A stretch of DNA of 64,000 bases from positions 1-64,000 of the forward strand of contig NZ_CADAJR010000001.1 in the NCBI RefSeq assembly GCF_902788255.1. Direction: 5' to 3'. The notes beneath the pieces were generated by a model that saw only the letters and a list, made by a program, of their open reading frames with translations, did not search any database and was not told the origin of the DNA. A program made the translations under genes and the position numbers. Positions 46,887 through 56,628 of the stretch are shown here, one piece after another; within the stretch, counting starts at the first letter, position 1; each line of letters opens with the position of its first letter. This DNA is from an uncultured Methanobrevibacter sp. (GTDB lineage: Archaea > Methanobacteriota > Methanobacteria > Methanobacteriales > Methanobacteriaceae).

Positions 46887-47165
46887 ATGAAAATACCAAA
46901 AGAAAAAAGAACATACTGTCCTCACTGTAAGAAACACACAGTACATGAAGTTCACACTGCTAAAAGAAGAAAAGCTAGTGAATTAACCTGGGGACAAAGA
47001 CAATTCAGACGTGTGACTGCTGGTTATAGAGGTTACCCAAGGCCTTTACCTGCTGGAAACAAACCAGTTAAAAAATTAGATTTAAGGCTTAAATGTAAAG
47101 AATGTGGTAAATCTCACATTAAACAATCTTTCAGAACAGGTAAACCTGAATTTGTAGCTAAATAA
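46887..47165 (+). CDS. rpl44e: Large ribosomal subunit protein eL42 (L44e)
   Basis: This 92-aa zinc protein starts with '[21 protein letters not shown]' and ends with a second Cys pair in '[12 protein letters not shown]', giving the four-Cys zinc site of L44e. The middle is basic ('[18 protein letters not shown]'). It sits near the E site of the large subunit. GGTGAAATA precedes the ATG. The S27e gene follows after ten bases, the standard archaeal L44e-S27e-aIF2alpha order. Confidence 0.95.
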   Translation: MKIPKEKRTYCPHCKKHTVHEVHTAKRRKASELTWGQRQFRRVTAGYRGYPRPLPAGNKPVKKLDLRLKCKECGKSHIKQSFRTGKPEFVAK

Positions 47166-47175
47166 GGTGGTTAAC

Positions 47176-47355
47176 ATGGTTAGTAAAGGTAGAGGAAACT
47201 TTTTAAAAGTTAAATGTTTAGATTGTGATAATGAGCAAGTAATTTTTGACCGTGCAGCATCAGATGTAAAATGTATTATTTGTGGAAAAACCTTAGTAAA
47301 ATCCCGTGGTGCTAAAGCTAAAATTACTGCACACATCGAAAAAGTTTTAAACTAG
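47176..47355 (+). CDS. rps27e: Small ribosomal subunit protein eS27
   Basis: This 59-aa protein carries the C4 zinc finger 'CLDCDNEQVIFDRAASDVKCIICGKTL' (Cys pairs at about 14, 17 and 33, 36), characteristic of S27e. The ATG at 47176 follows AAGGTGG; a GTG three codons upstream would overlap that site. It is co-transcribed with rpl44e and probably with the aIF2-alpha gene 64 bp downstream. Confidence 0.94.
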   Translation: MVSKGRGNFLKVKCLDCDNEQVIFDRAASDVKCIICGKTLVKSRGAKAKITAHIEKVLN

Positions 47356-47419
47356 ATATCTAGTTTTTAACTTATTTTTTTACTATTTTTTATAATTTTT
47401 ATTTGATGTTGGTGAGAAT

Positions 47420-48220
47420 ATGGTAAGAAAAAGTCAAGAATGGCCTGATGAAGGAGAACTTATCGTAGGTACCGTTTATAAAGTTCTTAATTATGGGGCT
47501 TTTGCTAAATTAGAAGAATATCAGGGCAAAGAAGCTTTTATTCATATTTCTGAAGTATCTTCTGGTTGGGTTAAAAATATCAGAGATCACGTTAGGGAAA
47601 ATCAAAAGATTGTCTGTCGTGTTTTAAGAGTAAACCCAAAAAAAGGGCATGTTGATGCATCCCTGAAAAGAATCCGTGAAGATCAGAGAACTAAAAAAAT
47701 CCAACATTGGAAAATTGAACAAAAAGCTGAGAAATTCTTAGAATTATCTGCTAAATCTTTAGATAAGTCTTTAGATGAAGCTTATGATGAAGTGGGTTAT
47801 GAACTCATGGACATCTTCGGAGATGTTTATGGTGCTTTTGAAGCCGCTTCTGATGAAGGTGCAGAATCTTTGACTGAAGAAGGTATCCCTCAGGATTGGG
47901 CGGATGCAATTACTGAAGTTGCTAAAAAGAATATTACTCCTCCTGAAGTTCACATCAACGGTTATGTTGACATTGAAACATTCGTACCTGATGGAGTAGA
48001 TGTTATCATCAGCGCTTTGAAGGCTGCTGAAGACAATGATGAGGATGAAGAGGAAGAAATCAAAGTCCAATGTGTTGGTGCACCAAGATACAGAATCACA
48101 GTAAAATCTACTGATTATATTTTAGCAGAAAAAGCTCTTAAATCAGCAGCTGACAGATGCATTGCAGTTGTTGAAGAATCAGGCGGTAACGGTTCATTTT
48201 TAAGAGAGTTAGATAATTAG
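47420..48220 (+). CDS. Translation initiation factor aIF2 alpha subunit
   Basis: The 266-aa protein begins with an S1 domain (about 8-85: '[23 protein letters not shown]', '[19 protein letters not shown]'). A helical domain with '[23 protein letters not shown]' and a C-terminal alpha-beta domain ('[18 protein letters not shown]') that binds aIF2-gamma follow. With the beta and gamma subunits it delivers initiator tRNA. It lies upstream of nop10, the canonical archaeal order. Confidence 0.94.
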   Translation: MVRKSQEWPDEGELIVGTVYKVLNYGAFAKLEEYQGKEAFIHISEVSSGWVKNIRDHVRENQKIVCRVLRVNPKKGHVDASLKRIREDQRTKKIQHWKIEQKAEKFLELSAKSLDKSLDEAYDEVGYELMDIFGDVYGAFEAASDEGAESLTEEGIPQDWADAITEVAKKNITPPEVHINGYVDIETFVPDGVDVIISALKAAEDNDEDEEEEIKVQCVGAPRYRITVKSTDYILAEKALKSAADRCIAVVEESGGNGSFLRELDN

Positions 48221-48232
48221 ATTCATATGAAT

Positions 48233-48397
48233 ATGAAGATGAATAAATGTCCTGCTTGTGGAATTTATACTTTAAAAGAGACTTGTCCTAAATGTGGAGG
48301 TCAACTTAAAGTAATTTATCCTCCAAAGTTTTCAGTTGAGGATAAATATGGAAAATACCGACGTATACTAAAAAAAGAAGCAATGAACAAGGAGTAA
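48233..48397 (+). CDS. nop10: Ribosome biogenesis protein Nop10 (H/ACA RNP)
   Basis: This short gene encodes about 54 residues. The start at 48233 gives 'MKMNKCPACGIYTLKETCPKCGG', the typical Nop10 N-terminus with a four-Cys zinc ribbon. The tail 'PPKFSVEDKYGKYRR' also matches the family ('P.RFSP.D.Y..YR'). ATG codons at 48227 and 48239 are alternatives. It is part of the H/ACA pseudouridylation complex with Cbf5, Gar1 and L7Ae, and sits between aIF2-alpha and a PAC2 gene. Confidence 0.93.
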   Translation: MKMNKCPACGIYTLKETCPKCGGQLKVIYPPKFSVEDKYGKYRRILKKEAMNKE

Positions 48398-48403
48398 TTT
48401 TCG

Positions 48404-49177
48404 ATGAATTATACTGAAATAAATGTCTTAGAAGAAATCGAATTGGATAATCCAGTTTTCATAGAGGCTTTACCTGGTCTTGGACATGTGGGTAAATTGG
48501 CTGCAGACCATATCATTGACGAGCTGGGAGCAACCAAGTTTGCTGAAATCTATTCTCCTACTTTCCCGCCTCAAGTTGTCGTGAAGGATGAGGGAATAAT
48601 TGAAAACATGTATAATGAGCTATACTATCTCAAAGATGTCGGTGAAGACGAGTTGGATTTGATTATTCTTGTAGGTAATACTCAAGCTTTATCTCCAGAA
48701 GGACAATACCTTGTTTGTAAGGATACTTTGGACTTTGTCTGTAACTACGGCATTGACAGGATTTACACCCTAGGCGGTATGGTCACTTCTCCACAGCCTG
48801 TTGAAAATCCTAAAGTGTTCGGTGCGGCTACTTGCGAGGCCAATGTTGAATTGCTTAAAGAAGCAGATATTGAAATGAGATCCAATGATGGTGGAATCGT
48901 TGGTGCTTCCGGATTATTCTTAGGTTTAGGAATCCGTAGAGGAATCGAAGGGTCTTGCCTTATGGGTGAAACTCCAGGTTACTTTATTGATGCTGAAGCC
49001 GCTGAAGCTTTATTGAATAAACTGGCATTATTGCTTAATTTTGAAATTAATACTGATAAACTTGATGAAAGGGCTGAAGAAACCAGACAGATGATTGCTA
49101 AAGCCCAACAAATGGAACAGGATTTAATAAATAAGGCAAATGCTGGAAATGCAGATGATTTAAGATATATTGGATAA
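48404..49177 (+). CDS. Proteasome assembly chaperone (PAC2) family protein (257 aa)
   Basis: The protein shows the archaeal PAC2-like pattern '[20 protein letters not shown]' (about 19-38) and '[24 protein letters not shown]' (about 171-194), with a C-terminal helical tail. Family members are found beside aIF2-alpha and nop10 in many archaea and are related to the eukaryotic proteasome assembly chaperone, though the archaeal role is unproven. It starts six bases after the nop10 stop. Confidence 0.88.
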   Translation: MNYTEINVLEEIELDNPVFIEALPGLGHVGKLAADHIIDELGATKFAEIYSPTFPPQVVVKDEGIIENMYNELYYLKDVGEDELDLIILVGNTQALSPEGQYLVCKDTLDFVCNYGIDRIYTLGGMVTSPQPVENPKVFGAATCEANVELLKEADIEMRSNDGGIVGASGLFLGLGIRRGIEGSCLMGETPGYFIDAEAAEALLNKLALLLNFEINTDKLDERAEETRQMIAKAQQMEQDLINKANAGNADDLRYIG

Positions 49178-49205
49178 TCCATCCAATATCTATTTTACTT
49201 TTTTT

Positions 49206-49751
49206 ATGAATGTTTTAGTTGTTCCCGACGCTTCGATGATTGTCATTCCATTGATTGAAAAGAATGGCCATACCTATTTGTCTCCAAGCAATTTTTCACG
49301 ATATGACAATATGGACATTTGCGAGGGGAATCTGAATTTTGAAAATCTTATTACCAGATACTCTTCAAGTGAACTGCCCTCCGGTGTAAGGTCACGATTA
49401 TTCTTATTTTCAAAAGTCATTGACAAGGCTGATGCTGCAATAATTATCGGTAAACGTCCTAAAGGTCATAAAAGGATGTATGATGCACTGAACGATTTGA
49501 TTCTATTTGGAGGCAATTCCTGCAACAATGCACGAAGTCTGATGGTCAAGATTGTTGACGATATGGAAATTCCCACCTTAAAGCTTGCATATCCGACAAC
49601 ACAAAAAGAAATCATTGATTTGATTAGCAAAACAAACGATTTTTTAAGGAATTTCAAATCTTCATCACAACTGGATGTCGATTTAAGGAAAAAGAGATAC
49701 GCATATCCTTTTCATGATTTCAAAAAAATTTTAAATAATACTATCTTCTAA
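49206..49751 (+). CDS. Conserved hypothetical protein (181 aa)
   Basis: The ATG at 49206 starts a soluble alpha/beta-like protein; a longer frame from 49170 would overlap the PAC2 gene and add a hydrophobic stretch. No catalytic motif is clear. 'ADAAIIIGKRPKGHKRMYDALNDL' and 'CNNARSLMVKIVDDMEIPTLKLAYP' suggest a nucleotide- or ligand-binding fold, but I do not recognise the family. It lies between PAC2 and PHP-domain genes, all co-directional. Confidence 0.65.
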   Translation: MNVLVVPDASMIVIPLIEKNGHTYLSPSNFSRYDNMDICEGNLNFENLITRYSSSELPSGVRSRLFLFSKVIDKADAAIIIGKRPKGHKRMYDALNDLILFGGNSCNNARSLMVKIVDDMEIPTLKLAYPTTQKEIIDLISKTNDFLRNFKSSSQLDVDLRKKRYAYPFHDFKKILNNTIF

Positions 49752-49760
49752 CAGTTAATC

Positions 49761-50939
49761 ATGTTGGTCAATGCTGATTTTCACATTCACAGTTGCTTTT
49801 CAATGGCATCATCAAAGGACATGGTTATTAGGAATATGGCTCCAAAATCCAAACTGAAGGGTTTGCAGCTTCTAGGAACAGGTGATGCGTTTCATCCCAA
49901 ATGGCTGGATATCATTGAGGAGAGCACTGATTATCTGGGTGATGGAATTTACAGTTTTGACGGTATGGATTTTGTTTTGACAACTGAAGTTGAGGCCAAA
50001 CACAGGATTCATCATGTAATCATAATTCCCGACATGGACATTGCGCGTGAGCTTTCATCAAAATTGCCGTCAAGTAACAAATCCAGTGACGGCAGGCCAA
50101 AAACCCGTCTTGGAGGCGCTGAGCTATTGGAGCTTGCACATGACCATGACTGTCTCATCGGTCCGGCTCATGCATTCACACCATGGACCGGAATGTACAA
50201 GTCATATGACAGCATATATGACTGTTATGATGCTAAACCTGACTTTGTTGAATTGGGTCTGTCGGCTGATACGGATATGGCGGATACGATTCGTGAACTT
50301 AAGGATTTTGTATTTCTTTCAAACTCCGATGCACATTCCCCATGGCCACACAGACTGGGTCGTGAATTTAATCAAATTGAGCTTGAAGATATTTCATATT
50401 CCTCAATCAAGAAGGCATTTAAACATAGGGATGTCAAGGCAAATTATGGTCTCGTGCCGAATCTGGGAAAGTATCACATGACCGCATGTACCAAATGCCA
50501 CAAACTGATTGACCCTGAGGTTGCCCGCGAAAACAAAATGAAATGTTCCTGTGGAGGGACAATAAAAAAAGGTGTTGATTATAGAATTTCCGAAATTGCG
50601 GATTCTACTGATCCTGTCCATCCTGAATTCAGACCGGATTACGTTCATCTGATGCCTTTGGCCGAAATAATTTCCGCTGTTTACGGCAAGGGAGTCACTA
50701 CAAAATATGTGCAGGGAATATGGCAGAAACTGATAGACAATTTCAAAACTGAAATTGATGTTTTGATTAATGTTTCATTGGATGATATTAAAAGGGTTGA
50801 TCATGAGGTTTCACATGCCATCGAATCATTTAGAAACAATACGATTGATGTTGTTCCTGGTGGTGGAGGACAATACGGTCATATATTGTTTAAAAAAGAA
50901 ATAAAAAAGCCTAAAGTGGTAACTTTAGACAATTTCTAA
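49761..50939 (+). CDS. PHP-domain phosphoesterase-like protein, TIGR00375-type (392 aa)
   Basis: The PHP metal-binding motif 'ADFHIHSCFS' opens the protein (about 5-14). 'GTGDAFHPKW' (about 39-48), 'GPAHAFTPW' (about 133-141) and 'SNSDAHSPWPHRLG' (about 192-205) supply further His/Asp ligands. A zinc ribbon ('CTKCHK' ... 'CSCGG', about 238-262) and a helix-hairpin-helix-like segment follow. This is the architecture of TIGR00375 proteins, conserved in archaea and firmicutes and possibly DNA-related. The reaction is not known. Confidence 0.82.
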   Translation: MLVNADFHIHSCFSMASSKDMVIRNMAPKSKLKGLQLLGTGDAFHPKWLDIIEESTDYLGDGIYSFDGMDFVLTTEVEAKHRIHHVIIIPDMDIARELSSKLPSSNKSSDGRPKTRLGGAELLELAHDHDCLIGPAHAFTPWTGMYKSYDSIYDCYDAKPDFVELGLSADTDMADTIRELKDFVFLSNSDAHSPWPHRLGREFNQIELEDISYSSIKKAFKHRDVKANYGLVPNLGKYHMTACTKCHKLIDPEVARENKMKCSCGGTIKKGVDYRISEIADSTDPVHPEFRPDYVHLMPLAEIISAVYGKGVTTKYVQGIWQKLIDNFKTEIDVLINVSLDDIKRVDHEVSHAIESFRNNTIDVVPGGGGQYGHILFKKEIKKPKVVTLDNF

Positions 50940-50942
50940 AAG

Positions 50943-51016
50943 CGGACTTGGAGGGATTTGAACCCTCGATCTTAAGATTAGGAGTCTTACGCCCTTCCAG
51001 ACTAGGCTACAAGCCC
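50943..51016 (-). tRNA. tRNA-Arg (CCT anticodon)
   Basis: On the minus strand GGGCTTG pairs with CAAGTCC (one G-U). The anticodon stem TAAGA/TCTTA holds loop CTCCTAA, anticodon CCT, and the T-arm has GGTTCAAATCC. Discriminator is G and CCA is not encoded. Confidence 0.93.
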
Positions 51017-51070
51017 AAAAAATTATCAAGCCACAAATATTAATTTGTTTTAAAAAAAGAATTATAAGGA

Positions 51071-51144
51071 CGGACCCGCCGGGATTTGAACCCGGGGTCT
51101 TCGGATTAGAAGTCCGACGCCCTATCCAGCTAGGCTACGGGCCC
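51071..51144 (-). tRNA. tRNA-Arg (TCT anticodon)
   Basis: On the minus strand GGGCCCG pairs with CGGGTCC. The anticodon stem TCGGA/TCCGA holds loop CTTCTAA, anticodon TCT. The T-arm is GGGTTCAAATCCC. It lies 54 bp upstream of the other tRNA-Arg on the same strand, probably one transcript. Confidence 0.94.
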
Positions 51145-51231
51145 TTATATACAACAATAATAATTTTATTTTTCTTATTATATATATTTAACTATTTAAT
51201 AAATAAAAAAAGAAAGAATTAAAATAAATAT

Positions 51232-51768
51232 TTAAACTCTTTCAGTACCTCCAGTAGCATCATTAACTCCTATGGAGTCAACAGCATTACCGTCAGCATC
51301 GTATATTGTAAATATCCAATATCCGTTGGAATAATAACCGCTTCCAGCATAACATCTGTCTTCTAAAACAGCATCATTTGCGATTGATTTTGCAGTTGAA
51401 TAAGACATTTGTGTGTTACTTGAACTTCCACTGTCACTGCCACTGTCGCTTGAAGATGAACTTCCACTGCTACTTGAGGATGAGCTTCCTGATGAACTGC
51501 CGGATGAGGAACTACCTGATGAATAACTGTCTGAACTGCCTGATTCGGATCCGGTAGAACTGGAACTTCCGTCGGTAGTTGCTACAGATGAACCTGTATT
51601 ATTCAGGGTAGTATTGTTACCGAGTCCGTTTCCAGTATTATCATTTGCGCCCATACTAGATAAATCTGAAAATATCGGATTGTCACTATTAGTAATACCG
51701 TATGCAGTTACTGCTGCAGCGATACATAATACAACAATTATTGAAATGATTATATTTGCTTTATCCAT
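51232..51768 (-). CDS. Secreted or anchored Ser/Gly-rich low-complexity protein (178 aa)
   Basis: One N-terminal hydrophobic segment (about 6-23) could be a signal peptide or anchor. Residues about 60-118 are almost only Ser, Gly, Asp and Tyr ('SGSSSSGSSSGSSSSSSSG'), a likely glycosylated or flexible stalk. The C-terminal ~55 residues form a small domain with 'STAKSIANDAV', 'GYWIFTIYDADGNAVDSIGVN', resembling a PepSY-like fold. It sits divergently next to frhA with a 155-bp promoter region between. Function is cell-surface related by inference. Confidence 0.7.
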   Translation of the reverse strand: MDKANIIISIIVVLCIAAAVTAYGITNSDNPIFSDLSSMGANDNTGNGLGNNTTLNNTGSSVATTDGSSSSTGSESGSSDSYSSGSSSSGSSSGSSSSSSSGSSSSSDSGSDSGSSSNTQMSYSTAKSIANDAVLEDRCYAGSGYYSNGYWIFTIYDADGNAVDSIGVNDATGGTERV

Positions 51769-51853
51769 TTTATCCCTCCTGTTTGGTTATAAAATTATAA
51801 TAATAAAAGTTAGATTTTTATCTTTTATATATATTTCGATTTATAATTATTAA

Positions 51854-51900
51854 AGAAACTTATTAATAATAAAAAATATATATACTTAATGTTAGTTTCT
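51854..51900. promoter_or_regulatory. frh operon promoter region with flanking inverted repeat
   Basis: A strong TATA-like run (AAAAAATATATATACTT, about 51871-51887) lies upstream of frhA. It is flanked by AGAAACT (51854-51860) and AGTTTCT (51894-51900), a perfect 7-bp inverted pair, a possible regulator site. Confidence 0.45.
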
Positions 51901-51923
51901 AATTTATAATTGAGGTGACATAT

Positions 51924-53150
51924 TTGAAAGATAGAGTAGTTATATCCCCTACAACTCGTCAAGAGGGCCATGCCGAACTCGTCATGGAAGTCGACGACGA
52001 AGGGATTGTTACAAAAGGTATGTATTTTAGTATAACTCCTGTAAGGGGTTTAGAAAAGATGGTTCTTAGCAAAGCACCTGAAACCGCTCCAGTTTTATGT
52101 CAAAGAATCTGTGGAGTATGTCCTATTCCACACACTTTAGCATCAGCTGAAGCTATCGATCAAGCATTAGGTATTGAAATTCCTAAAGCAGCTAGATTGT
52201 TAAGAGAAGCTACCTTAGCAGCACACAACATTAACAGTGCAGCTATTCACCACTTCTTAGTAGCACCGGACTTCGTTCCTGAAGACTTATTCGCTACTGC
52301 TGTAGACAGCGTAAGTAACGTAAGAAAAAATGTACAATACGTTGTAGACATGATTGCTGGTGAAGGTATCCACCCATCTGATGTAAGAGTTGGAGGAATG
52401 GCAAGAAACATTACTCCATTTACAAAAGAAAGATTAATAGAAAGAATGACCGCACTTAAATCCGACCTTGAAGCACACGTTGAATTAATCAAAAACTGTG
52501 TTGCTGAAAGTGCAGAAAAAATGGGTATTCCAAAAGATTTAGGTGTAGTTAACCAACCATTACTCGCTGTACACCCAACTTATGGTGTAAATGAGTTTGA
52601 TATGGATGCATTTTCTGAAGTTTTACCTGAAGCTTGGTATGACGACCCTGAAGTAGGTAAAAGAGGATGTTCTGTAATTCCATTAATCAACGGAACCAAT
52701 GTTGAAACAGGTCCTAGAGCAAGAATGGAAAAATTCCAAGGATTCAAAGACAAAGGTGTAATCGCTCAACACGTTGCACGTGCTGACGAAATGTTGAAAA
52801 ACTACGACGCATGTTTAGAAGCATTAGATGCAATTGATCCTGCAGCATCTGCAAGAGCAGACTACGATCCTAGAGGTACTGGCGAACTTGGATTCGGTAT
52901 CATCGAAGGTCCTAGAGGAACCAACGCTCACATGGCAAAAGTTGAAGATGGAAAAACCAAATTCTACTCTGCAATTGTACCTACCACTTGGAACATTCCA
53001 ACTATGGGTCCAGCTACAGAAGGATTCCATCATGAATTTGGTCCACACGTTATCAGAGCATACGACCCATGTTTATCCTGTGCTACTCACGTGATGGTAG
53101 TTGACGATGAAGACAAATCCATTCTCAAAAACGAAATGGTGAGAATCTAA
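51924..53150 (+). CDS. frhA: Coenzyme F420 hydrogenase alpha subunit FrhA
   Basis: This [NiFe]-hydrogenase large subunit has N-terminal Ni ligands in '[10 protein letters not shown]' (Cys about 63 and 66) and C-terminal ligands in 'DPCLSCATH' (Cys about 383 and 386), followed by the tail removed during maturation. The TTG at 51924 lies after TTGAGGTGA and gives the expected '[20 protein letters not shown]' N-terminus; a GTG three codons earlier overlaps the ribosome site. FrhA with FrhB and FrhG reduces coenzyme F420 with H2 for methanogenesis. Confidence 0.96.
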   Translation: MKDRVVISPTTRQEGHAELVMEVDDEGIVTKGMYFSITPVRGLEKMVLSKAPETAPVLCQRICGVCPIPHTLASAEAIDQALGIEIPKAARLLREATLAAHNINSAAIHHFLVAPDFVPEDLFATAVDSVSNVRKNVQYVVDMIAGEGIHPSDVRVGGMARNITPFTKERLIERMTALKSDLEAHVELIKNCVAESAEKMGIPKDLGVVNQPLLAVHPTYGVNEFDMDAFSEVLPEAWYDDPEVGKRGCSVIPLINGTNVETGPRARMEKFQGFKDKGVIAQHVARADEMLKNYDACLEALDAIDPAASARADYDPRGTGELGFGIIEGPRGTNAHMAKVEDGKTKFYSAIVPTTWNIPTMGPATEGFHHEFGPHVIRAYDPCLSCATHVMVVDDEDKSILKNEMVRI

Positions 53151-53166
53151 GTTGGAGGATTAATAA

Positions 53167-53736
53167 ATGCCTTATGATTCGGAGATAATCGTTATTGGAT
53201 GCGGAAATATCTTATTTAAGGATGATGGATTTGGTCCGGTAGTCATTAATCTGTTGCAGAAATACTGCAATGACCAGAATGATTATTATGACCCTGCTGT
53301 CACATCATATGTTGAGGATGAATTTGATAAAGACATAATGAATCAAATCAAAGAGAAATTTGAAGGTATAACATTGCCTGACAGCATACAGTTCATTGAC
53401 GGCGGAACTGCAGCTCCAACAAATTTTTTCCCGCTTTATGAAGAGTACGACTGGAAAAAACTGATAGTTATTGATGTTGTTGAATTTGATGCGGAACCTG
53501 GAACTGTCGATGTATTTGATCCAAATATAATGAAAATAGGAAAATATGATAATCCTCACGGAATGACTGTTGAAGAGCCTCTTCAGAAAATTTCAGAGAA
53601 ATGTGAAGTGGTTGTCGTAGGTTGTAAACCTGAGTCAATTCCAACTCCGGATGTGGATATGGGTTTAACAGAATCCGTAGAAAAGGCTATTCCTAAGACT
53701 ATTGATCTTATTTTAAAAGAAATCGGGGTAAAATAA
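53167..53736 (+). CDS. frhD: Hydrogenase maturation endopeptidase FrhD
   Basis: This HyaD/HycI-like peptidase removes the C-terminal tail of FrhA after nickel insertion. It starts '[19 protein letters not shown]' with the conserved Asp, has a metal-site acidic residue in '[14 protein letters not shown]' near 99, and '[10 protein letters not shown]' near 150. GGAGGATTAATA precedes the ATG. It lies between frhA and frhG, the standard frhADGB order, and its stop overlaps the frhG start by one base. Confidence 0.93.
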   Translation: MPYDSEIIVIGCGNILFKDDGFGPVVINLLQKYCNDQNDYYDPAVTSYVEDEFDKDIMNQIKEKFEGITLPDSIQFIDGGTAAPTNFFPLYEEYDWKKLIVIDVVEFDAEPGTVDVFDPNIMKIGKYDNPHGMTVEEPLQKISEKCEVVVVGCKPESIPTPDVDMGLTESVEKAIPKTIDLILKEIGVK

Positions 53737-54581
53737 TGTTTGATAAATTGAAAAAAGCTTTTGGCGGTTCATCTGAACCAGAAGCACCAAAAGTAGAAGA
53801 AAAAGTTGAAGCTGCTCCAGCAGAAACTCCAAAAGCTGCTCCTGCAGAAGAAAAAGCTGCTTCAGCAAAACCACGTATCGGTTACATACACTTAAGTGGT
53901 TGTACTGGAGATGCAATGTCTTTAACTGAAAACTATGACATTTTATCTACAGTCTTAACTGATATGATTGATATCGTATACGGACAAACTTTAGTTGACA
54001 AATGGATTCATGGTACTTATGCTGAAGAAATGCCTGAAATGGACTTATGTTTAATTGAAGGATCCGTCTGTTTACAAGATGAACACAGTTTACACGAAAT
54101 CCAAGAAGCAAGGAAAAAATCCAAATTAATCTGTGCATTTGGTTCCTGTGCTATGACCGGTTGTTTCACAACCTTCGCACGTGGAGGTCAACAAGCACAA
54201 CCTAAACACGAATCATTCGTGCCTGTAAGCTCCTTAGTTAAAGTGGACTTAGCACTTCCTGGTTGTCCTGTAGCACCTGAAATGATTGCAAACGCTGTTG
54301 TTGCATTATGTAACGGTGACTTAGAATACTTACAACCTGCTATCGATAAAGCTGCTTGCAACACTGGATGTGGCTGTGATGTATTAACTAATATAATCCG
54401 TAACGGATTATGTAGTGGATGTGGAACTTGTGCTCTAGCTTGTCCTACAAGAGCTATGGGCTTTACTGAAGGTAGACCTAGCTGTGATAGAGACAGATGT
54501 ATTAAATGTGGAACTTGTTATGCAATGTGTCCAAGAGCATGGTTACCTATAAAAAGAATTAAAGAAAATACAGGGTTATAG
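53736..54581 (+). CDS. frhG: Coenzyme F420 hydrogenase gamma subunit FrhG
   Basis: The small subunit carries the proximal cluster Cys residues in '[11 protein letters not shown]' (about 52-62), '[11 protein letters not shown]' and 'LPGCPVAPE' (about 179-187). Two C-terminal ferredoxin clusters follow ('[12 protein letters not shown]', '[12 protein letters not shown]'). It passes electrons from FrhA to the flavin in FrhB. The N-terminal ~45 residues are an Ala/Glu/Pro/Lys-rich tail not needed for the core fold and likely flexible. Confidence 0.95.
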   Translation: MFDKLKKAFGGSSEPEAPKVEEKVEAAPAETPKAAPAEEKAASAKPRIGYIHLSGCTGDAMSLTENYDILSTVLTDMIDIVYGQTLVDKWIHGTYAEEMPEMDLCLIEGSVCLQDEHSLHEIQEARKKSKLICAFGSCAMTGCFTTFARGGQQAQPKHESFVPVSSLVKVDLALPGCPVAPEMIANAVVALCNGDLEYLQPAIDKAACNTGCGCDVLTNIIRNGLCSGCGTCALACPTRAMGFTEGRPSCDRDRCIKCGTCYAMCPRAWLPIKRIKENTGL

Positions 54582-54592
54582 GAGGATTGAAC

Positions 54593-55444
54593 ATGCCATT
54601 AGGAACTTATAAAGAAGCATTATCTGCAAGATCTACAGATAGCAAAATTTTAGATGTATCTCAAGACGGAGGAATTGTTTCCGCTTTACTTTGTTACGCA
54701 CTCGATGAAGGAATCATTGAAGGTGCAGTTGTAGCTGGAACTCCTGATGAAGATTGGAGACCAATCCCTACTGTAGTAACTTCAGCAGATGAAGTTATCG
54801 CAGCAGCAGGTACCAAATACTCAATGTCCCCAACCTTATCCGCTTTAAAAGAAGCTACCCGTCAATATGGTTTAGAAAAAGTTGGTGTTGTAGCAACTCC
54901 ATGTCAAACCCAAGGTTTAAGAAAAGCACAAGCTTATCCATTCACCAGATTCGTTGTAGACAAAATCAAATTACTCATCGGTATCTACTGTATGGAAAAC
55001 TTCCCTATGGCTTCTCTTGATACCTTCGCAACTGCTAAATTAGGATTTGACTCCTTAACCGACGCTACCAAAATGGACATTGGTAAAGGTAAATTCTGGT
55101 TAACCAAAGATGGCGAAGACTCAGGATTAGCTATTAAAGAAACCCACGGTTATGAACAAGCTGGTTGTAACATCTGTATGGACTACGTAGCTGAATGGGC
55201 TGACGTATCCACCGGTTCTGTAGGATCTCCTGACGGATGGTCCACCGTATTAACCAGAACCGACGATGGTGACAGCATCTTTAAAGCTGCTGTTGACGCT
55301 GGTTTAATTGAAACAAAACCAATGGAAGAAGTAAAACCTGGTCTTCCTTTACTTGAAAAATTAGCTAAAGGTAAAAAGGACAAAAACGGAAAAGAACGTG
55401 AAAACAGAGCTAAATTAGGATTACCACTTCCTGTGGAATACTAA
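54593..55444 (+). CDS. frhB: Coenzyme F420 hydrogenase beta subunit FrhB
   Basis: This FAD- and F420-binding iron-sulfur flavoprotein has '[26 protein letters not shown]' (about 23-48), '[37 protein letters not shown]' region (about 80-116) and '[26 protein letters not shown]' (about 190-215), all FrhB-family signatures. The ATG at 54593 follows TAGGAGGATTGA. It completes frhADGB and is followed by a long T-rich terminator. Codon use is typical of highly expressed genes. Confidence 0.95.
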   Translation: MPLGTYKEALSARSTDSKILDVSQDGGIVSALLCYALDEGIIEGAVVAGTPDEDWRPIPTVVTSADEVIAAAGTKYSMSPTLSALKEATRQYGLEKVGVVATPCQTQGLRKAQAYPFTRFVVDKIKLLIGIYCMENFPMASLDTFATAKLGFDSLTDATKMDIGKGKFWLTKDGEDSGLAIKETHGYEQAGCNICMDYVAEWADVSTGSVGSPDGWSTVLTRTDDGDSIFKAAVDAGLIETKPMEEVKPGLPLLEKLAKGKKDKNGKERENRAKLGLPLPVEY

Positions 55445-55482
55445 TTTCTCTTTTTTTCTTTTTTTTATTTTTTTTAAACCTC
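55445..55482 (+). terminator. T-run terminator of the frh operon
   Basis: Several T-runs (CTTTTTTTC, CTTTTTTTTATTTTTTTT) begin within ten bases of the frhB stop, a strong archaeal termination signal without a clear hairpin. Confidence 0.6.
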
Positions 55483-55550
55483 TATGCTCAACTCTTTTTG
55501 AATAATATTAAATAATATATGAAATATATATTATACAAGGGAGGTTAATT

Positions 55551-56597
55551 ATGAACAATAATAAACTACTAATTTTTTTAATTGCAATCATATTTGTCCT
55601 ATCAGTTAACTTCACATTTGCCGCTGATAATTCAACTGATTTAACCCTTGAGGAAATTGATGATCAGGAGGATATTGACATTTCACTGCAGGAAAGTGAA
55701 TCTGCTGACACTTTAGAAAGTGATGATAATGTGGAACAACCTATCGGCCAAGAGATTAGTGTCCATAATGCAACAATCAAGCCAGGCAAGGTAGTTAACA
55801 GATATGTTGACGGGGTAATTTATGAAGCCACCTTTTATGAATCTAACGGTGCACCATTAACAAACACATTTGTTTTCTGTGGGGTTAATTCACTAAAATA
55901 TGGAATGAATATCTCAACCGATTCAAACGGTGTTGCTAAATTCCCATTGCCTTTAAGTAATGGGAATTATAAGCTTTATCTGTTTAATCCGATAACTGGT
56001 GATATGACTACTGATGATTTGAAGGTGTTTGATGTGCTGAGCGGTGGAAAAAACATGAAAGTGTACTTTAATAGTGGCAAATTTTATTCTGTCCGTGCAT
56101 TTGACAATAATGGAAAACTAGTGACTGCTAATAAAAAAGTCACATTTCTGATTGCATATAACAAAATCAATGAAATAACACGTAAGGTAACAACAGTCAC
56201 TAAAAAATACGCTGTCAAAACAGATAAGAATGGTTTTGCAAAATTGAAAATTAATTTTAATCCTGGAACATATTCTGTTGTGGCTAAGTATGGTGATTTT
56301 GCTGTTTTCAATTCAATCACAGTCAAGCCAACATTGATTCACTTGACAAAAGTTAATTCAATTGGTAAAAAGACTTTCAAATTCAAAATCAAATTGCTTA
56401 ACAATAAGGGTAAAGCATTGAAAAATAAAAAAATTAAAGTTAAATTCAATAAGAAAACATACACTGCAAAAACAAACAAAAAAGGCATAGCATTATTCAA
56501 AATTAAAACACCTAAAAAGACAGGTTACTTTAAATTAGTTTCAAAATACAAAAAAGCTACCGCATCATCCGTATTGCAGCAGTATAGAATTTATTGA
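55551..56597 (+). CDS. Secreted Ig-like adhesin-type protein (348 aa)
   Basis: A signal peptide (about 1-26, ending 'FTFAADNS') and an acidic linker precede three Big/Ig-like repeats (about 75-165, 166-260 and 261-340). Each ends in a '(T)N.KG.A.F/L.I....G.Y' core. The last is very basic (many Lys), with pI shifting strongly from the acidic N-terminus. No C-terminal anchor is seen, so it may bind the wall by charge. It belongs to the same broad class as the 996-aa protein at 5884-8874. GGAGG precedes the ATG. Confidence 0.75.
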   Translation: MNNNKLLIFLIAIIFVLSVNFTFAADNSTDLTLEEIDDQEDIDISLQESESADTLESDDNVEQPIGQEISVHNATIKPGKVVNRYVDGVIYEATFYESNGAPLTNTFVFCGVNSLKYGMNISTDSNGVAKFPLPLSNGNYKLYLFNPITGDMTTDDLKVFDVLSGGKNMKVYFNSGKFYSVRAFDNNGKLVTANKKVTFLIAYNKINEITRKVTTVTKKYAVKTDKNGFAKLKINFNPGTYSVVAKYGDFAVFNSITVKPTLIHLTKVNSIGKKTFKFKIKLLNNKGKALKNKKIKVKFNKKTYTAKTNKKGIALFKIKTPKKTGYFKLVSKYKKATASSVLQQYRIY

Positions 56598-56628
56598 AGA
56601 GAATAATTCTCTTCAAACTATTTTTTTT
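56594..56628. terminator. Bidirectional hairpin terminator
   Basis: An 11-bp stem (TTGAAGAGAAT at 56594-56604, ATTCTCTTCAA at 56606-56616) overlaps the stop codon of the secreted protein gene and is followed by a 10-base or longer T-run. It lies between convergent genes. Confidence 0.75.

Noticed and set aside
51400-51590. Short tandem repeat array resembling a CRISPR or satellite
   Set aside because: It is the codon-level repetition of Ser/Gly runs inside the Ser-rich secreted protein; there are no regular spacers. No CRISPR array was seen anywhere in the window.
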